Source: a virus
IMG/VR virus record: IMGVR_UViG_3300020477_000791
Location: 1-43,856 of that record
Strand: one strand, 5' to 3'
Length of the DNA stretch: 43,856 nucleotides
In this document: positions 33,368 through 39,265 of the stretch, piece after piece
Numbering within the stretch: position 1 is the stretch's first letter
Layout: each line of letters opens with the position of its first letter
The notes under the pieces: model-generated
What the model saw: only the letters and a program-made list of their open reading frames with translations
Database searches by the model: none
Told to the model about the DNA's origin: nothing
Program-made: the position numbers and the translations under genes

Positions 33368-34160
33368 AGCTGCCTTTAAACTCAAAGGTCTTCCTCATAT
33401 CTATTGGTTAAACCTTGATGCGGATGTGGAGAGGAGAGAGTATATGGAAGACCAGTTTGAATACTGGCAGATAAAGAATCATACTCGTATTTCTGGATAT
33501 GATGGGAGAGATAGTGACCCCTCCGAATATCTTAAAGGACGTATACCTGATATGGTAAGTCCTGGTGAGTTGGGATGTTGTATGTCTCACCTTAAAGCTA
33601 TTAAAGAGTTTTATGAGAATAGTGAGGATGAGTATTGTATTATTGCGGAGGATGATATAAGTTTTGAGTTAGTCCATTATTGGCCCTTTACCTGGACAGA
33701 ATTTTATTCATATGTTCCATATGATTATGATTGCATTCAGATGACAACTATCTGTACAGGTGATATTCATATTAAATTGCATCATAAGTTTGTTAATGAT
33801 TTTTCTGCTGCATTTTATTTGATAACTCGTCATCATGCAGCAAAGGTATTAAAGAATCATATGCGTGGAGATAAATGGAAGTTAGATAATGGAGTTAAAC
33901 CACGAGCAGTATCTGAGGATACTATTTTAGAAACTGGGAAGACTTATACTATTCCTATTCTCCTTTATAATATGGATTTCCATAGTAGTATTCATCAAGA
34001 ACATATAGGTATTTTTCATAAAGGACCACATGATGCTTTAATGAATTGGTGGAAAGTAAATAGTTCTTCCATCAATATTCAAGAGTATATGAACTATGAT
34101 CCTTATTTTAGTAGAATCACTGAGAGTAGTGCTAAGAAAGAAGATCCACCCCAGACCTAG
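33333..34160 (+). CDS. GT25-family glycosyltransferase
   Basis: 275 residues: LPHIYWLNLDADVERREYM, SPGELGCCMSHLKAIKEF, and EYCIIAEDDISFE match GT25 (LPS beta-galactosyl/glucosyl-type), where the ExD motif binds the donor. The ATG at 33333 overlaps the GT11 gene by 35 bases; a later start is possible, since similarity begins near LKGLPHIYW. It ends the island, and the following gap holds promoters. Confidence 0.8.
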   Translation: MTGSKLLRDKNKAAFKLKGLPHIYWLNLDADVERREYMEDQFEYWQIKNHTRISGYDGRDSDPSEYLKGRIPDMVSPGELGCCMSHLKAIKEFYENSEDEYCIIAEDDISFELVHYWPFTWTEFYSYVPYDYDCIQMTTICTGDIHIKLHHKFVNDFSAAFYLITRHHAAKVLKNHMRGDKWKLDNGVKPRAVSEDTILETGKTYTIPILLYNMDFHSSIHQEHIGIFHKGPHDALMNWWKVNSSSINIQEYMNYDPYFSRITESSAKKEDPPQT

Positions 34161-34162
34161 TG

Positions 34163-34191
34163 TTGACAGTATAATATGAGTATGTTAAGAT
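34163..34191 (+). promoter_or_regulatory. Sigma-70-type promoter
   Basis: TTGACA at 34163-34168 with TAAGAT at 34186-34191 (17-base spacer), directly after the last glycan gene. The -35 is perfect and the -10 weaker. Confidence 0.5.
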
Positions 34192-34199
34192 TATTAAAC

Positions 34200-34218
34200 A
34201 ACTGTCACAGTGACAGTT
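34200..34218. repeat. 19-base palindrome
   Basis: AACTGTCAC-A-GTGACAGTT is a perfect 9+1+9 palindrome between the weak sigma-70 promoter and the late promoter. It looks like a binding site for a dimeric regulator, or a small hairpin in the transcript; only TCT follows, so it is not a clear terminator. Confidence 0.75.
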
Positions 34219-34220
34219 CT

Positions 34221-34228
34221 TATAAATA
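34221..34228 (+). promoter_or_regulatory. T4-type late promoter TATAAATA
   Basis: An exact TATAAATA three bases after the palindrome and upstream of the structured leader and the 34343 gene. Confidence 0.7.
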
Positions 34229-34260
34229 ATCTTATACAAAGGACTCGAAAGAATCGTAAC

Positions 34261-34318
34261 CCTGCGTGTAATGTAAACAGTACCCTTGTCGGGGGTGCTA
34301 ACATCCGCAGGATTTTTT
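34261..34318 (+). ncRNA. Structured leader or small RNA with T-tract
   Basis: Nested pairing: the outer CCTGCG (34261-34266) with CGCAGG (34306-34311), extended by TGT/ACA across a 2-base bulge; an inner hairpin AGTACCC (34279-34285) with GGGTGCT (34293-34299); then A and six T residues (34313-34318). This gives a terminator-like two-hairpin RNA about 35 bases after a late promoter. It could be a small RNA or an attenuator for the 34343 gene. Confidence 0.55.
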
Positions 34319-34342
34319 CTTGCGAGACACTTTCTAAAAAAA

Positions 34343-34726
34343 ATGTTTAAACCTCTTATAGCAGCTCTAGCTGCTGCTCCACTATTCGCTGGTTCTGCTT
34401 TTGCAGGTCCTTACGTTAACGTAGAAGCTAATGCTTCCTACCCAGATGGCGAATATTCAACTGCAACTACCGATCTTCATTTCGGATTCGATGGTGGTTC
34501 TGACGATGGCAAACTTGGATACTATGTACAAGGCGGTCCTGCTTTCGTTCATACTGATTCAACTGATGACACTGAGACTGAACTTTCAGGTAAGGTTGGT
34601 GTATCATATGCTGTTGCTGATTCTACAAGTCTATACGGCGAAGTTGCTGGTATCACTAACGAAGATTCCAGTGGCGATGACATCATCGACTTCTCTGGTA
34701 AGTTGGGTGTAACTTATAAGTTCTGA
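34343..34726 (+). CDS. Secreted beta-rich (outer-membrane-like) protein
   Basis: 127 residues from the ATG at 34343: signal peptide MFKPLIAALAAAPLFAGSAF with cleavage after AFA, then alternating polar and hydrophobic strands (PYVNVEANASYPDGEY, KLGYYVQGGPAFV, LYGEVAGI) ending in aromatic KF, as in small beta-barrel proteins. There is no Shine-Dalgarno; an A-tract precedes the ATG. It has its own late promoter and terminator. Function unknown; possibly exported to the host envelope. Confidence 0.75.
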   Translation: MFKPLIAALAAAPLFAGSAFAGPYVNVEANASYPDGEYSTATTDLHFGFDGGSDDGKLGYYVQGGPAFVHTDSTDDTETELSGKVGVSYAVADSTSLYGEVAGITNEDSSGDDIIDFSGKLGVTYKF

Positions 34727-34752
34727 TTTAATCAGTAAACTAACATAACTAG

Positions 34753-34780
34753 AAGGGAACCTTAACGGTTCCCTTTTTTT
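34753..34780 (+). terminator. Intrinsic terminator
   Basis: AAGGGAACC (34753-34761) pairs with GGTTCCCTT (34767-34775) around a 5-base loop; TTTTTTT overlaps the stem end and continues to 34780. A textbook terminator. Confidence 0.95.
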
Positions 34781-34784
34781 ATGC

Positions 34785-34790
34785 TATAAT
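34785..34790 (+). promoter_or_regulatory. -10 TATAAT close to a start codon
   Basis: TATAAT lies only 6 bases before the ATG at 34797; TTAACG 17 bases upstream is a weak -35. The transcript from it would begin at or near the ATG, so the message might be leaderless. Confidence 0.4.
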
Positions 34791-34796
34791 ATTCTC

Positions 34797-34982
34797 ATGA
34801 AAAAAGAAACAGCAGGAGAAGTTATAGGACATCCCTTATGGATGTTGCCGATGATGATATTGTTGATTCTTGTGCTGATAGAAACTCTTCATACTATGGC
34901 ACATTTACATCAAGAGATTGATGTACATGGAATTTGTAGACAGAATAAGGAATATATTGAGATGAAGGAGAATGATTACTAA
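34797..34982 (+). CDS. Single-pass membrane protein
   Basis: 61 residues with one hydrophobic helix (PLWMLPMMILLILVLIETL) and a His/Glu-rich soluble tail. It is a one-gene unit between a terminator and the hli promoter. No family recognised. Confidence 0.6.
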   Translation: MKKETAGEVIGHPLWMLPMMILLILVLIETLHTMAHLHQEIDVHGICRQNKEYIEMKENDY

Positions 34983-35048
34983 TATAAGTTAAGGTTATAG
35001 AAGTTATAAGAATCACTTTTGGATGTTCGGTTTTCTAGGTATTTGTAC

Positions 35049-35078
35049 TTGACAGAAAATTAATGTTTGCTATATAAT
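35049..35078 (+). promoter_or_regulatory. Sigma-70-type promoter of the hli cluster
   Basis: TTGACA at 35049-35054 and TATAAT at 35073-35078 with an 18-base spacer, 25 bases before the first hli ATG. Confidence 0.85.
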
Positions 35079-35102
35079 ATTGTTACGTTTCTTAATAAAC
35101 GC

Positions 35103-35321
35103 ATGACAAGTTCCACTTCTAGTATGGGAAGGTACACAACCACTGAGCAAGGTGGCAGACAGAATATGTTTGCTCATGAACCTCAGTTACAGGTTGATGA
35201 AACCTATCCTGGTCACTGGAAAAATGCAGAGATTACTAATGGTCGCCTAGCGATGATTGGATTCTTTGCTGCCGTGCATAACTACATCCTTTTTGGTGCA
35301 GTTATTCCTGGTATATTTTAA
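35103..35321 (+). CDS. hli: High-light-inducible protein (long form)
   Basis: 72 residues from the ATG at 35103. The N-terminal YTTTEQGGRQNMFAHEP resembles the N-terminal arm of cyanobacterial Hlips and Psb34; the helix AEITNGRLAMIGFFAA carries the chlorophyll-binding ExxNGRxAMxGF motif, and it ends in VIPGIF. Hlips bind chlorophyll and carotenoid and protect photosystem II during assembly. It has its own strong promoter and is first of three tandem hli genes. Confidence 0.93.
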   Translation: MTSSTSSMGRYTTTEQGGRQNMFAHEPQLQVDETYPGHWKNAEITNGRLAMIGFFAAVHNYILFGAVIPGIF

Positions 35322-35374
35322 GATAAAAAGGTCTCTTTCTATCGCTCTATCTAACCCTATTCAATCTAAGAACA

Positions 35375-35482
35375 ATGAACGAACAAGCAGAATTAGCCAA
35401 CGGACGTTGGGCAATGATCGGTATCATCGCTGCACTTGGTAGCTATGCCGTAACCGGAAACATCATTCCAGGTATTTTCTAA
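35375..35482 (+). CDS. hli: High-light-inducible protein (short form)
   Basis: 35 residues consisting of little more than the helix: AELANGRWAMIGIIAALGSY with the full ExxNGRxAMxG motif, ending GNIIPGIF. It is among the shortest Hlips. Its stop shares a base with the next hli ATG. Confidence 0.92.
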   Translation: MNEQAELANGRWAMIGIIAALGSYAVTGNIIPGIF

Positions 35483-35583
35483 TGGATGATCTATTAATCT
35501 GGCAGAAGGCAAACGGAAGGTTTGCAATGGTTGCTTTTTGGGCAATCATTGGTACTTATACTTACGTCAAGTACTTCACATAA
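35482..35583 (+). CDS. Hli-like protein, divergent
   Basis: 33 residues: WQKANGRFAMVAFWAIIGTY. The NGRxAM core is kept, but the Glu ligand is replaced by Gln (QKANGR) and the PGIF end is lost. It may bind fewer pigments or act as a partner. Coupled by a 1-base overlap to the preceding hli gene. Confidence 0.75.
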   Translation: MDDLLIWQKANGRFAMVAFWAIIGTYTYVKYFT

Positions 35584-35590
35584 CTAAATA
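35584..35590 (+). promoter_or_regulatory. Late promoter motif CTAAATA
   Basis: CTAAATA directly after the third hli stop and 31 bases before the ATG at 35622. Confidence 0.5.
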
Positions 35591-35621
35591 ATTACTCGTA
35601 ACTTTATCAGCGAACAAAAAC

Positions 35622-35825
35622 ATGGGCGACTTTATAGCCGCATCAGACAGTATATCACCAATAGTAGCAGTCCTCTGGGTTTTTTATCCTATGGCTGCTT
35701 TGGTGTTAATTGAATTATTACTTCGTGCATTCAGCGATGATGACGATGATGATTTTCAAGGAGGAAAAGGAGTTCGCATTGGTCAGATGGAACCCGTTCC
35801 TGTTACAGTTCCATCAGGGGCTTGA
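35622..35825 (+). CDS. Single-pass membrane protein with acidic run
   Basis: 67 residues: an N-terminal membrane helix (PIVAVLWVFYPMAALVLIEL), then a DDDDDD run and a Val/Pro-rich tail. The TGA stop lies inside the left arm of the inverted repeat at 35822. No family assigned; the hli neighbours suggest a thylakoid location. Confidence 0.65.
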   Translation: MGDFIAASDSISPIVAVLWVFYPMAALVLIELLLRAFSDDDDDDFQGGKGVRIGQMEPVPVTVPSGA

Positions 35826-35851
35826 CTAAAAGGTAAAAATACCTATATAAT
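35822..35851 (+). promoter_or_regulatory. Sigma-70-type promoter inside an inverted repeat
   Basis: TTGACT at 35822-35827 and TATAAT at 35846-35851, 18-base spacer. The -35 lies in the left arm and the -10 in the loop of the inverted repeat, so DNA or RNA structure may control it. Confidence 0.75.
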
Positions 35852-35878
35852 ATTTGTAGAGTATTTTTACCTAGTCAA
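35822..35878. repeat. Long inverted repeat enclosing a promoter -10
   Basis: TTGACT (35822-35827) and AGGTAAAAATAC (35831-35842) pair with GTATTTTTACCT (35861-35872) and AGTCAA (35873-35878); AAA is a bulge. The 18-base loop contains the -10 box. 18 base pairs in total, ending one base before the ATG at 35879 would begin. Confidence 0.85.
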
Positions 35879-35959
35879 ATGCCTCAATTAGTATTTTTCG
35901 GTCTAGTAAGCGCATACATTTATTTCAATGGACCCATTAGTTCTATCGTATTTCAATAA
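35879..35959 (+). CDS. Tiny hydrophobic peptide
   Basis: 26 residues (MPQLVFFGLVSAYIYFNGPI), one possible membrane helix, starting right after the inverted repeat. Supported only by position behind a promoter. Confidence 0.4.
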   Translation: MPQLVFFGLVSAYIYFNGPISSIVFQ

Positions 35960-36056
35960 TATATTAATTTCTACACCAGCATCTGCTCATGGGTTGCTGG
36001 AATTTGCATTCTTTGTTACTATTGGCATCACTGCCGGTTCTTTAGGATTAATTTGA
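35928..36056 (+). CDS. Tiny membrane protein
   Basis: 42 residues with a C-terminal hydrophobic helix (LLEFAFFVTIGITAGSLGLI), which resembles small thylakoid subunits in size. It overlaps its upstream neighbour by 32 bases in another frame and the next gene by 1 base. Confidence 0.5.
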   Translation: MDPLVLSYFNNILISTPASAHGLLEFAFFVTIGITAGSLGLI

Positions 36057-36244
36057 TGACAAACTCTACATTAACAGAAGAGCAGTTGGAACTGCGTCAA
36101 AAAGTATTACTTCTTCTCTTTAAGACATTTGGGGATGGGGATTATTCTAATCAGTCTATCTATGAATGTGCTGATGATTGGTGTAGTAAGCAATGTACTA
36201 CGAATGGGCTTGTCAGTTATTATAAAGCATACTATAATAAATAG
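36056..36244 (+). CDS. Small hypothetical protein, Cys/Tyr-rich
   Basis: 62 residues: a helical N-terminus (TEEQLELRQKVLLLLFKTFG) then YECADDWCSKQCTTNG with three cysteines. Soluble. The ATG at 36056 is preferred to TTG 36053. No family recognised. Confidence 0.6.
   Translation: MTNSTLTEEQLELRQKVLLLLFKTFGDGDYSNQSIYECADDWCSKQCTTNGLVSYYKAYYNK
36237..36243 (+). promoter_or_regulatory. Late promoter motif ATAAATA
   Basis: TAATAAATA at the stop codon of the previous gene, 21 bases before the ATG at 36265. Confidence 0.45.
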
Positions 36245-36264
36245 ATATTTTTATATTAAAAACA

Positions 36265-36540
36265 ATGTCGTGTCAAAAAGTAGTTAATGTACTTGCTGTT
36301 GCGTCTGCTGCTGTATCTGTTGCCGTTGTTGGCAGTGTTGGTTACGTTTATGTTAATCGGACGGCAATCATAGAAGACGTCAAAGAGAAAGCATTGGAAG
36401 CAGTTCTTGGTGGTGCTAATCCATTAGGAGGAGGAGGTCTTCCTGGTGGAGATACTCTTCCATTAGGAACTAACGATCTTGCTCCTACTGCTCCACAAGC
36501 AAAGACACCACAAGAGTCTGCTCTTACTCCTCAATTTTAA
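36265..36540 (+). CDS. Conserved cyanophage membrane-anchored protein
   Basis: 91 residues: an N-terminal membrane helix (VNVLAVASAAVSVAVVGSVG), a Gly-rich middle (GGANPLGGGGLPGG) and a Pro/Ala tail. The pattern recurs in T4-like cyanophages. Function unknown; probably a late or structural protein. Confidence 0.65.
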   Translation: MSCQKVVNVLAVASAAVSVAVVGSVGYVYVNRTAIIEDVKEKALEAVLGGANPLGGGGLPGGDTLPLGTNDLAPTAPQAKTPQESALTPQF

Positions 36541-36548
36541 ATAAACAT

Positions 36549-36584
36549 TAAGGGTGCTATATAGAAATAGTCACCCTTATTTTT
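36549..36584 (+). terminator. Hairpin with T-tract touching the next start codon
   Basis: TAAGGGTG (36549-36556) pairs with CACCCTTA (36572-36579), with an inner CTAT/ATAG; T residues fill 36580-36584 and the ATG of the next gene is at 36585. It is terminator-shaped, but leaves no room for a ribosome site. Confidence 0.75.
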
Positions 36585-37064
36585 ATGGCAGAAGAGATTA
36601 AGGAAGAAGTAGTAGAAGAAAAGCACCATGAAGAAAAAAAGAAAGGTGCTCTGGGTAAATTAAAAGATGCCATTCTACCTGATGCAGAGGAACAGGCCGC
36701 AATCATCAGTACCATGGTGAGAATTGGGGTTCTTGTGTGGTCCGGAGGAATTTTGACTTTAAATTATGTTACAATTCCAGGATTGGTACAGCAGAAAATA
36801 GATCCGACATTTATAGCTTCAGTTTTTACGGGAGTTTTAGCTAGCTTCGGAATTCAGACTGCTTCTAAGAAAGGTGACGGTACTATGAAGATGAATGGTA
36901 ACGGTAACGCTGGTGGGAGTGGTCCTAATGGTCAAATATCTAAACAGGATATGGAGAAGTTGATTGAGAAAGCATCTCAAGCAGCACCCGTACAGACTAT
37001 TAGATTAGAACAAGCACCTTTGGTAATTAATCCAGGTCAACAACAGAAACCACCAACAGTATAA
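36585..37064 (+). CDS. Membrane-anchored structural-like protein
   Basis: 159 residues: a charged N-terminus (EEIKEEVVEEKHHEEKKKGA), membrane segment(s) around residues 47-90 (GVLVWSGGILTLNYVTIPGL; FIASVFTGVLASFGIQTA), a Gly/Asn-rich linker and a C-terminal helix. Two short membrane helices would fit a holin-like topology, but this is not proven. The ATG lies directly after a T-tract. Confidence 0.6.
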   Translation: MAEEIKEEVVEEKHHEEKKKGALGKLKDAILPDAEEQAAIISTMVRIGVLVWSGGILTLNYVTIPGLVQQKIDPTFIASVFTGVLASFGIQTASKKGDGTMKMNGNGNAGGSGPNGQISKQDMEKLIEKASQAAPVQTIRLEQAPLVINPGQQQKPPTV

Positions 37065-37078
37065 TTGAGGAGATTGTT

Positions 37079-37672
37079 ATGAACAATAAGTGGAAGTGGA
37101 TATCAATCGGGACAGTGGGAAGTTTATTCGCACTGTCTCATATTGGTATGATAGGAATGATTTCTAGACAGAGTAAACTTCCTCAACTTAATCTTCCTGT
37201 AGGAGAATATACTTCTTACAGTGTAAGAGCAGGTAAGGATGGTTATGCAATTAACTATCGTGCAAACGACCCCTTGATCATGCATGTGGAACGGGATGTA
37301 AAAACCAAAGGTGGCTTTCTGGGATTGGGTACTAACACAGTTAAAACCAAAGAGCAATACACAGTCGGTAGTAAGACACATCATGGTGGACCGGTATCGA
37401 ACCATAACACCTGGATCGATCCGTCAGCACAAGGAAAAAAGCTCAGTGATAAAACCATCGCTTGTATCGAAGCAAGAGGAGGTGGTAAGTCCACGGGAAA
37501 GATTGTCGGGGGTAGCGTTGGTGCTGCTGCTGGTAGCTCCCTTAGTGGTATTCCCTTTGTTGGGTGGGTTCTTACAGGTGCTGCTACGATGATCGGTATG
37601 GATGCTGGTTCTGATATTGGTGGTAGTATGGCAGAGACGTATGCAGGATGCATAGATGAAGAAAATTCTTAG
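37079..37672 (+). CDS. Hypothetical protein with glycine-zipper-like C-terminus
   Basis: 197 residues. An N-terminal membrane anchor (ISIGTVGSLFALSHIGMIGM) is followed by a soluble domain, and the C-terminus GKIVGGSVGAAAGSSLSGIP then FVGWVLTGAATMIGMDAGSD is a glycine-zipper-like membrane-insertion segment, as in some small phage and envelope proteins. A GAGGAG ribosome site precedes it. Function unknown. Confidence 0.65.
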   Translation: MNNKWKWISIGTVGSLFALSHIGMIGMISRQSKLPQLNLPVGEYTSYSVRAGKDGYAINYRANDPLIMHVERDVKTKGGFLGLGTNTVKTKEQYTVGSKTHHGGPVSNHNTWIDPSAQGKKLSDKTIACIEARGGGKSTGKIVGGSVGAAAGSSLSGIPFVGWVLTGAATMIGMDAGSDIGGSMAETYAGCIDEENS

Positions 37673-37763
37673 GTTAATTAGAAGATGGTTGGATTTATCA
37701 CACACAGAACCCTGGAGGAAAACTAATGGGACTACCAGACAAGGCACAAAAAGTATTCGATAA
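37656..37763 (+). CDS. Tiny basic peptide
   Basis: 35 residues (KKILRLIRRWLDLSHTEPWR), basic and amphipathic, starting 17 bases before the stop of the previous gene. Weakly supported. Confidence 0.35.
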   Translation: MKKILRLIRRWLDLSHTEPWRKTNGTTRQGTKSIR

Positions 37764-37884
37764 AGCAGTCGAATGGGATAAGAAATTAATTAAAAAATGT
37801 CAAGAAAAGTTTGGATTGACAGACTATCAAGTGGTCTGTATTTCATTCGCCAAGGGATTTATTATTGGCGCGATCTTGTTGTAA
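37726..37884 (+). CDS. Small protein with C-terminal hydrophobic helix
   Basis: 52 residues: an amphipathic helix (KAQKVFDKAVEWDKKLIKKC) and a hydrophobic end (FAKGFIIGAILL). A strong GGAGG ribosome site lies 7 bases upstream of the ATG. The stop overlaps the next ATG (TAATG). Confidence 0.65.
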   Translation: MGLPDKAQKVFDKAVEWDKKLIKKCQEKFGLTDYQVVCISFAKGFIIGAILL

Positions 37885-38048
37885 TGAAGAGATCATATAA
37901 ATGGTCTGCTTATATTTTATTACCGTCTAATAGATTGCAAAAGGTGGAGTGGTTATGTGAATCTAATTTAAAACAAGATGCAGAGGCGAGATGTAAGTCT
38001 TTGTTTGGTGTAACCGATGTAAGACAAATGGTAAGAGAATGGAGTTAA
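37884..38048 (+). CDS. Small conserved cyanophage-type protein
   Basis: 54 residues (MKRSYKWSAYILLPSNRLQK, then CKSLFGVTDVRQMVREWS), soluble and basic. It is coupled by TAATG to the gene before. I think it is one of the small cyanophage conserved proteins; function unknown. Confidence 0.6.
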   Translation: MKRSYKWSAYILLPSNRLQKVEWLCESNLKQDAEARCKSLFGVTDVRQMVREWS

Positions 38049-38134
38049 ATCATTCTATAGAAATCATTTTTATATTAGTGGGATTGTTGTCCCTTCAAGT
38101 ATTAATTAATCCTCATGGAACTAAACGAGAGTAA
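38039..38134 (+). CDS. Tiny one-helix membrane peptide
   Basis: 31 residues: MELNHSIEIIFILVGLLSLQ and a short basic end, starting inside the previous gene and ending inside the Nfu-like gene. Overlap layout is like the other coupled micro-genes. Confidence 0.4.
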   Translation: MELNHSIEIIFILVGLLSLQVLINPHGTKRE

Positions 38135-38396
38135 CGTAATAGAAGTTCTTAATGAACTCCTTCCATACATTGAAGCAGATGGTGGATGGTTAGAATTTGT
38201 TGAGATAGATCGTCACCTTGACGAACAGACGAGAATGTATTATGGTGTCAAGGAAGGTGAAGGTGGCATTGTAAAGGTTAGACTAGGCGGTGCTTGTTCT
38301 AGTTGTGCAATGAGTGCTGTAACTTTGAAGCAGGGGATAGAAAAGAAGTTGATGATGGAAATCCCCGATGTAGTAGGCGTTATTCAGGTACTTTAA
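38115..38396 (+). CDS. nfu: NifU C-domain / Nfu-like Fe-S scaffold
   Basis: 93 residues: VIEVLNELLPYIEADGGWLE and VKVRLGGACSSCAMSAVTLK, with the CxxC that binds a labile Fe-S cluster in Nfu scaffolds. Cyanobacterial NfuA supplies clusters to photosystem I. In this phage it may support Fe-S proteins such as NdhI. The length fits the stand-alone domain. Confidence 0.9.
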   Translation: MELNESNVIEVLNELLPYIEADGGWLEFVEIDRHLDEQTRMYYGVKEGEGGIVKVRLGGACSSCAMSAVTLKQGIEKKLMMEIPDVVGVIQVL

Positions 38397-38397
38397 A

Positions 38398-38685
38398 ATG
38401 GCTTGGTGGAATGAGTGGTTATGGAGTTCAGATCCACAGTGGGATCCTGATAAAGTAATTTGTACTGTTGATGATGTGGAAGTAGATTGCTTTACTGATA
38501 GATTGGAATCAGAAGGATATAAGTATGATAGTGGGAATGATTGGTATGAAAGAACGTGGACTACCAATGAAGGTAAGGAGTCTATTAGAGAGGTATATCA
38601 GCAGTTAGAAAATGGTGAATGGAACAAATTGATGATAGGTTATGGTGATCAAGTCTTCTTTGAAGAGAAGGTAGGGAAACCCTAA
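38398..38685 (+). CDS. Hypothetical acidic, aromatic-rich protein
   Basis: 95 residues, Trp/Tyr/Asp-rich (WWNEWLWSSDPQWDPDK, NDWYERTW), likely a small soluble beta-rich protein. It starts one base after the Nfu-like stop. No family recognised. Confidence 0.6.
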   Translation: MAWWNEWLWSSDPQWDPDKVICTVDDVEVDCFTDRLESEGYKYDSGNDWYERTWTTNEGKESIREVYQQLENGEWNKLMIGYGDQVFFEEKVGKP

Positions 38686-38734
38686 CTCTGTCTTTGAGTC
38701 CACACTTAATTAGGTATTTTTTACTACTTTTAGA

Positions 38735-38741
38735 CTAAATA
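38735..38741 (+). promoter_or_regulatory. Late promoter motif CTAAATA
   Basis: CTAAATA in the gap before the gene at 38766. Confidence 0.45.
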
Positions 38742-38765
38742 TTGGTAGTACGGGATTGAAAGATC

Positions 38766-38996
38766 ATGCCCCTGACTCAACAGAAGCATTACACAGTCGG
38801 TTATCACGACACGCACCATCATCATTATGAGATATGTGAGTATGCAATGAGTGCATACGATGCGATACAACACAGTAAAGAGGATGTCTCTTATCTTAGG
38901 GAGCATCCTCATTTTATTGACTATTGCAATCTTAATCCAAAAGAGATTGATAATATTTCTCGGTTAATGATGGCTGGTATACCGATGGGGAGATAA
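38766..38996 (+). CDS. Small His-rich hypothetical protein
   Basis: 76 residues with HDTHHHHYEICEYAM near the start, a possible metal-binding patch, then a helical body (SKEDVSYLREHPHFIDYCN). Soluble. Function unknown. Confidence 0.6.
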   Translation: MPLTQQKHYTVGYHDTHHHHYEICEYAMSAYDAIQHSKEDVSYLREHPHFIDYCNLNPKEIDNISRLMMAGIPMGR

Positions 38997-38997
38997 A

Positions 38998-39093
38998 ATG
39001 AAACATGAAATAATGTGGTGGATGAGTAGACTCACCATCATGGGAGTATCCCTAGCACTCTCAGTTAGATTGGCTGCTGAAGCATATGTATAG
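38998..39093 (+). CDS. Tiny membrane peptide
   Basis: 31 residues with one helix (LTIMGVSLALSVRLAAEAYV), one base after the preceding stop and overlapping the next gene. Confidence 0.4.
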   Translation: MKHEIMWWMSRLTIMGVSLALSVRLAAEAYV

Positions 39094-39265
39094 TGTAGTA
39101 CACTCAGTTAATATTATGATTGCTATTCTTATTGTTGCTGTAGGAGTTGTATTATACTACATATTCATGTATGATACTTGGTATCCTAATGAGCAACAAA
39201 GTGAAGATAGCAGTATTGGAATCTCAAGTGGAGAGATTGCTGGACAAACAGAAGGAACTCACTGA
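39086..39265 (+). CDS. Small single-pass membrane protein
   Basis: 59 residues: the helix VNIMIAILIVAVGVVLYYIF and a polar Ser/Glu tail. It overlaps the next gene by 77 bases in another frame; the overlapped tail is low-complexity. Confidence 0.45.
   Translation: MYSVVHSVNIMIAILIVAVGVVLYYIFMYDTWYPNEQQSEDSSIGISSGEIAGQTEGTH

Noticed and set aside
37381-37747. Two minus-strand ORFs opposite the 37079 gene
   Set aside because: They are antisense to a gene with a ribosome site and a conserved-looking glycine-zipper; no start signals.
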